From: Runella aurantiaca
GTDB lineage: Bacteria > Bacteroidota > Bacteroidia > Cytophagales > Spirosomataceae
NCBI RefSeq assembly: GCF_003339505.1
Contig: NZ_QPIW01000034.1
Location: forward strand, 1 to 64,000
Length of the DNA stretch: 64,000 nt
Reading direction: 5' to 3'
The notes below the pieces were generated by a model, which was given only the letters and a program-made list of their open reading frames with translations, was not told where the DNA came from and made no database searches. Shown here piece after piece: positions 61,031-64,000 of this stretch (the first letter of the stretch is position 1; every line of letters begins with the position of its first letter). The position numbers and the translations under genes were made by a program.

Positions 61031-61055
61031 CTCTGAGCCTTAGCGTCTCTGCGTG
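61031..61055. repeat. CACAGAG-type intergenic repeat, opposite orientation
   Basis: CTCTGAGCCTTAGCGTCTCT with the following GCGTG read as the reverse complement CACGCAGAGACGCTAAGG. It lies directly after the GH125 stop. It may be a third member of the repeats at 53398 and 58397, but the match is looser. Confidence 0.4.
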
Positions 61056-61057
61056 AA

Positions 61058-62479
61058 TTATATTTTGCTCAATAGATGCGGTCGCTCGCGTTCAATTTTG
61101 AGCAATAACTCTCCAAAAAGGGTGTTGGCCCAAGCAAACCATTTGCGGGTAAATTGACTCGCATCGTCTTTGTCAAACGACTCATGCATAAATCCCGTTT
61201 TGGCGTGCGTATTTTTTAGAAAACGCAATTGGGCAAGAATTTCGTCGTCGTCGTTAGACGTCATGGCACGCATGATGATGCTCATGGGCCAAATTTGGTT
61301 CACCAACGTATGCGGACTACCGATGCCTTCGGCGGCTTTGCCTTTGAAAAAATAAGGGTTAGACTCACTCAACACAAACCGACGCGTATTTTGGTAGATT
61401 TTATCGTTGGGATTCACCGCGCCCAAATATGGCAAGCCAAGCAAATTGGGAACGTTGGCGTCGTCTTGAAAAAGGCAGTTACCGAATCCGTCGACTTCCA
61501 TGGCGTATATCGGACCAAATTGTGGATGGTTGATAACAGCGTATTTCTTGATGGCTTGTTCCACTTCATTGGCAAAACTTTTGCACTCATTCGCAAATGC
61601 CTGATTCTTATAAACTTGCTCCACAATCTCCGCGATTTGACGGAAAGAAACGACGGCAAATAAATTGGATGGAATCAAAAAAGGATATTGTGTGGCATCA
61701 TCGGAAGGTCTAAAAGTGCTGTGAATGAGTCCGTTGGGTTTGGTGTTGTTGCCGTATCCGTTACCGGGCACCGTATCCGTTGACCATGATGTGGTGCGCC
61801 CAAAACGGTAAGGGCCACGGCCTTTCAAGCGTTGCTGTACGCGGCAGGTGCTGATGATGAGCTGCGCTGCTTTTAGCCATTTTTCATCGAAAACGCTGAT
61901 GTCTTTCGCGGTTTTCCAGTAGTGATACGCCAACCGAACCGTGTAGCAAAGGGAGTCAAGCTCCCACTTGCGCTCGTGGAGTTCGGGCTTCATGTCGGTG
62001 TGGTCTTTGAGCCATTCGCTGTGGCCTGGGCCGTCGTTGAACGCGTTGGCGTACGGGTCAATCAAAATGCACTCCGTTTGGCGGTTGACCACACCCGCAA
62101 TGAGTTGTTTAAGTGAATCATCCTTAGTCACCAACGGTAAATACGGCCACACCTGCGCGGTGCTGTCGCGGAGCCACATGGCGTGGATGTCACCAGTGAT
62201 GACGAATGTATCGGGACGACCGTCTTTTTGTTTAAAATGAACGGTCGTGTCCAAAGTGTTAGGGAAACAATTTTCAAAAAGCCACGCCAATTCTGGGTCT
62301 TTTATAACGCCTTTCATGCGGCTTATCGTGGCCTCAATGACGGAGCTATTAAATTTACGTTGCCCAGCGGCGACCCGCACAACGGGAAATTCGTTGGCAA
62401 GCGCATTGGCGTGAATTAGCGTGCCAATGCCTGCCAATGAGGTTGTTTTTAAAAATACTCTGCGGTCAAGTTGTTTCAT
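61058..62479 (-). CDS. GH125 exo-alpha-1,6-mannosidase
   Basis: Exported enzyme of 473 residues. RRVFLKTTSLAGIGTLIHAN (from residue 6) is a clear twin-arginine signal peptide (RRxFLK). GH125 landmarks are FENCFPNTLDTTVHF, FVITGDIHAMWLRDSTAQVW with the substrate-binding aspartate, WELDSLCYTVRLAYHYWKTA, RPSDDATQYPFLIPSNLFAV, and the C-terminal MHESFDKDDASQFTRKWFAW containing a likely catalytic Glu. The family removes alpha-1,6-linked mannose from N-glycans. It is the second gene from the right in this run, separated from GH30 by 250 bases that hold AT-rich sequence and no clear feature. Confidence 0.93.
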   Translation of the reverse strand: MKQLDRRVFLKTTSLAGIGTLIHANALANEFPVVRVAAGQRKFNSSVIEATISRMKGVIKDPELAWLFENCFPNTLDTTVHFKQKDGRPDTFVITGDIHAMWLRDSTAQVWPYLPLVTKDDSLKQLIAGVVNRQTECILIDPYANAFNDGPGHSEWLKDHTDMKPELHERKWELDSLCYTVRLAYHYWKTAKDISVFDEKWLKAAQLIISTCRVQQRLKGRGPYRFGRTTSWSTDTVPGNGYGNNTKPNGLIHSTFRPSDDATQYPFLIPSNLFAVVSFRQIAEIVEQVYKNQAFANECKSFANEVEQAIKKYAVINHPQFGPIYAMEVDGFGNCLFQDDANVPNLLGLPYLGAVNPNDKIYQNTRRFVLSESNPYFFKGKAAEGIGSPHTLVNQIWPMSIIMRAMTSNDDDEILAQLRFLKNTHAKTGFMHESFDKDDASQFTRKWFAWANTLFGELLLKIERERPHLLSKI

Positions 62480-62729
62480 TGGGTCAGGTTATCTAAACGA
62501 CTAAAATAGTGTATACAGGCGGAAAGTCTCTGTAAAAATGCCTGAAAAATCTTTTTATTCAAAAAATATTTTAAAATAAGATGGCCACTAAAGAAAAAAA
62601 TTAAGTAAATGTCTGTTTAGAAAATATTCTCCCTGCCGACATTCTTAAAGGAAAGTGAATGTAGTGTAAAATCCCCATGGGATAGCGCTTCTAAACAGCC
62701 CGCCGCGCGGAACTGCCACGTTGTGGGTA

Positions 62730-64000
62730 TTACCAGATAAAAGTGGCGACGGTTTTTCCGCTGAGCGTGGGTGTGATTTGACGGTTTTTTGCGCGGATAT
62801 TAAACGTCATTGGTTTGTCGCTTTCGTTCAGTACAATCAGCACCGTTTTACCATCGGGCGTTTTAAACGCTACGTTGGGCAGACTCATGGTCACGTTGGA
62901 GGCAATGCGGACAGCATTGGGCCGCACAAATTTAGCCGCGTGGGCAATGATATAATACGCCGGATTTCGGGTGACGGTTTCGCCAATCGTAACGGCACCC
63001 AAACAGGCCGTACAGCCCCCGTCAGTGTGTGGGCCTTGGTTGGGGTCGGCGGCTACATTCCATTCTAAAACGGTTTTGCTCCAATTGCGTGGTGCGCCAA
63101 TGAGCAGATTTTTGACGTGCCATTGCAAATCTCCCCCGAAATTGGCGGGTGCGCCGAGCCACTGTTCGGTAAAATAAAGGTTTTTGTCAGGGTGTGCCTC
63201 ATGCACATCGCGCAGTGCATCGATGCCGCCGCCGTACAGGTGAAAAGCCGAACCGTCGATGTACTTGCGGGCATCGGGGTCATTCAGGATGCTGATGGGA
63301 TAGTCGGGGCGGTCGGCATTATGATCGTAGATGATGATTTTGGTGTTGAGTTTGGCGGTTTTGAAAGCAGGCCCAAGGCTCTTTTTGATGAAGTTTGCCT
63401 GCTCATCCTGCGGCATCAGCAGGCTGGGGTTATTGTCGGGGTTCAATGGTTCATTCTGTACCGTCAGAGCGTCAATTTGGATGCCCTGTTTTTTCATTTC
63501 TTGCACGTATTTCACCAAATAACGCGCATACGCCTCGTAAAACTCAGGTTTGAGGCTTCCTCCTTTAGAATCATTGTTGGTTTTCATCCAAGACGGCGGC
63601 GTCCAAGGAGAACCCAATATTTTGATTTGGGGATTGATGGCCAGAATTTGCTTTAATACTGGAATAAGGTCTTTTTGTTCTTCCGCCAACGAAAATCGGT
63701 TCAGCTTGGGGTCGGTTTGGCCCGCAGAAAGGTCGTTGTAGGTAAAAACATGGTCGCTCAAATCGGATGCTCCGACGCTGATGCGCAGATAACTGACGCC
63801 GATGTTGTTGGCATCGGTGGCAAATAATTCTTTCAGCAATGCCGCCTTTTCTGCTGGTTTCAGGCCATTGATAAGTGTGGCACTCCCGCCCGTGAGTGTA
63901 TACCCAAACCCATCCATGGATTGAAACCGCTTGGTATCGTCAACATAAATGCTTGGCGACGTGCCCACCTCTGGACCAAACGCAAACTTTTCGGTTTGTT
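62730..64000 (-). CDS. GH30 glycoside hydrolase, N-terminus cut by the window
   Basis: Partial protein of at least 423 residues; the reading frame continues beyond the right edge (QTEKFAFGPEVG lies before the GTG at 63968), so the start and signal peptide are missing. SMDGFGYTLTGGSA is the usual GH30 opening, the acid/base Glu occurs in LTVQNEPLNPDNN (codon about 63452), and the nucleophile Glu in LYFTEQWLG (about 63167). A C-terminal beta-sandwich (TVLIVLNESDKPMTFNIRAKNR) follows. GH30 contains beta-glucosylceramidases, beta-1,6-glucanases and xylanases; the specificity is not clear. It is the first gene of the glycan run in the reading direction. Confidence 0.92.
   Translation of the reverse strand, partial: QTEKFAFGPEVGTSPSIYVDDTKRFQSMDGFGYTLTGGSATLINGLKPAEKAALLKELFATDANNIGVSYLRISVGASDLSDHVFTYNDLSAGQTDPKLNRFSLAEEQKDLIPVLKQILAINPQIKILGSPWTPPSWMKTNNDSKGGSLKPEFYEAYARYLVKYVQEMKKQGIQIDALTVQNEPLNPDNNPSLLMPQDEQANFIKKSLGPAFKTAKLNTKIIIYDHNADRPDYPISILNDPDARKYIDGSAFHLYGGGIDALRDVHEAHPDKNLYFTEQWLGAPANFGGDLQWHVKNLLIGAPRNWSKTVLEWNVAADPNQGPHTDGGCTACLGAVTIGETVTRNPAYYIIAHAAKFVRPNAVRIASNVTMSLPNVAFKTPDGKTVLIVLNESDKPMTFNIRAKNRQITPTLSGKTVATFIW

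Overview
The window reads as chromosomal DNA of a Bacteroidota bacterium, most likely a Cytophagales/Spirosomaceae-type soil or freshwater organism (Runella- or Dyadobacter-like; inference). Signs are AraC- and beta-propeller-linked sensor kinases, a GLPGLI-type domain, PNGase F, TAnnTTTG-type promoter elements, weak Shine-Dalgarno signals, and many secreted glycoside hydrolases. No rRNA, tRNA, CRISPR array or intact insertion sequence was seen.

Layout. 0-6.4 kb: a decayed gene, then two divergent two-component pairs, one small Y_Y_Y kinase and one large propeller kinase, each followed by a LuxR-type response regulator. 6.4-17 kb: a lipoprotein, a malonate uptake and activation module (matB-madL-madM), a YitT protein, an AraC-type regulator, an acyltransferase, wecB, an ArsC/Spx protein, an orphan MlaF-like ATPase and tatC. 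17-29 kb: mostly housekeeping (GGGP synthase, argS, comB, gcvT, pheS, amidohydrolase, hpf), broken by a degenerate ImmA/IrrE homologue and a visibly AT-rich patch with two immunity-type genes (24.9-25.8 kb). 29-39 kb: kduI, a sugar-nucleotide epimerase, tandem kup transporters, a solitary nuoN and pgk.

39-48.2 kb is a uronate/pectin-oligomer operon read leftward: kdgF, GH105 hydrolase, uxaB, uxaC, kdgK, eda, exuT-like transporter and an NTF2-like protein. It can take unsaturated galacturonyl products (GH105, KdgF, then KduI elsewhere in the window) and free uronates (UxaC, UxaB) towards KDG, then KDPG, pyruvate and glyceraldehyde 3-phosphate. UxaA and KduD are not in the window.

49.4-64 kb is a one-strand run of exported glycan enzymes: GH30, GH125, GH29, glycosylasparaginase, an unassigned GH27/GH36-like hydrolase, a double SGNH hydrolase, GH18 and PNGase F, followed by a B12-binding radical SAM protein. 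The PNGase F, glycosylasparaginase, alpha-1,6-mannosidase and fucosidase together point to breakdown of eukaryotic N-glycoproteins, without SusC/SusD genes in view. This locus, with its apparent GLPGLI-PNGase F fusion and Tat-exported members, is the most unusual system here.

Several intergenic palindromes share a GGTT...AACC hairpin tip with different arms, and other CACAGAG-type repeats lie between the hydrolase genes. All names rest on reading motifs and translated sequence by eye; no database search was run.
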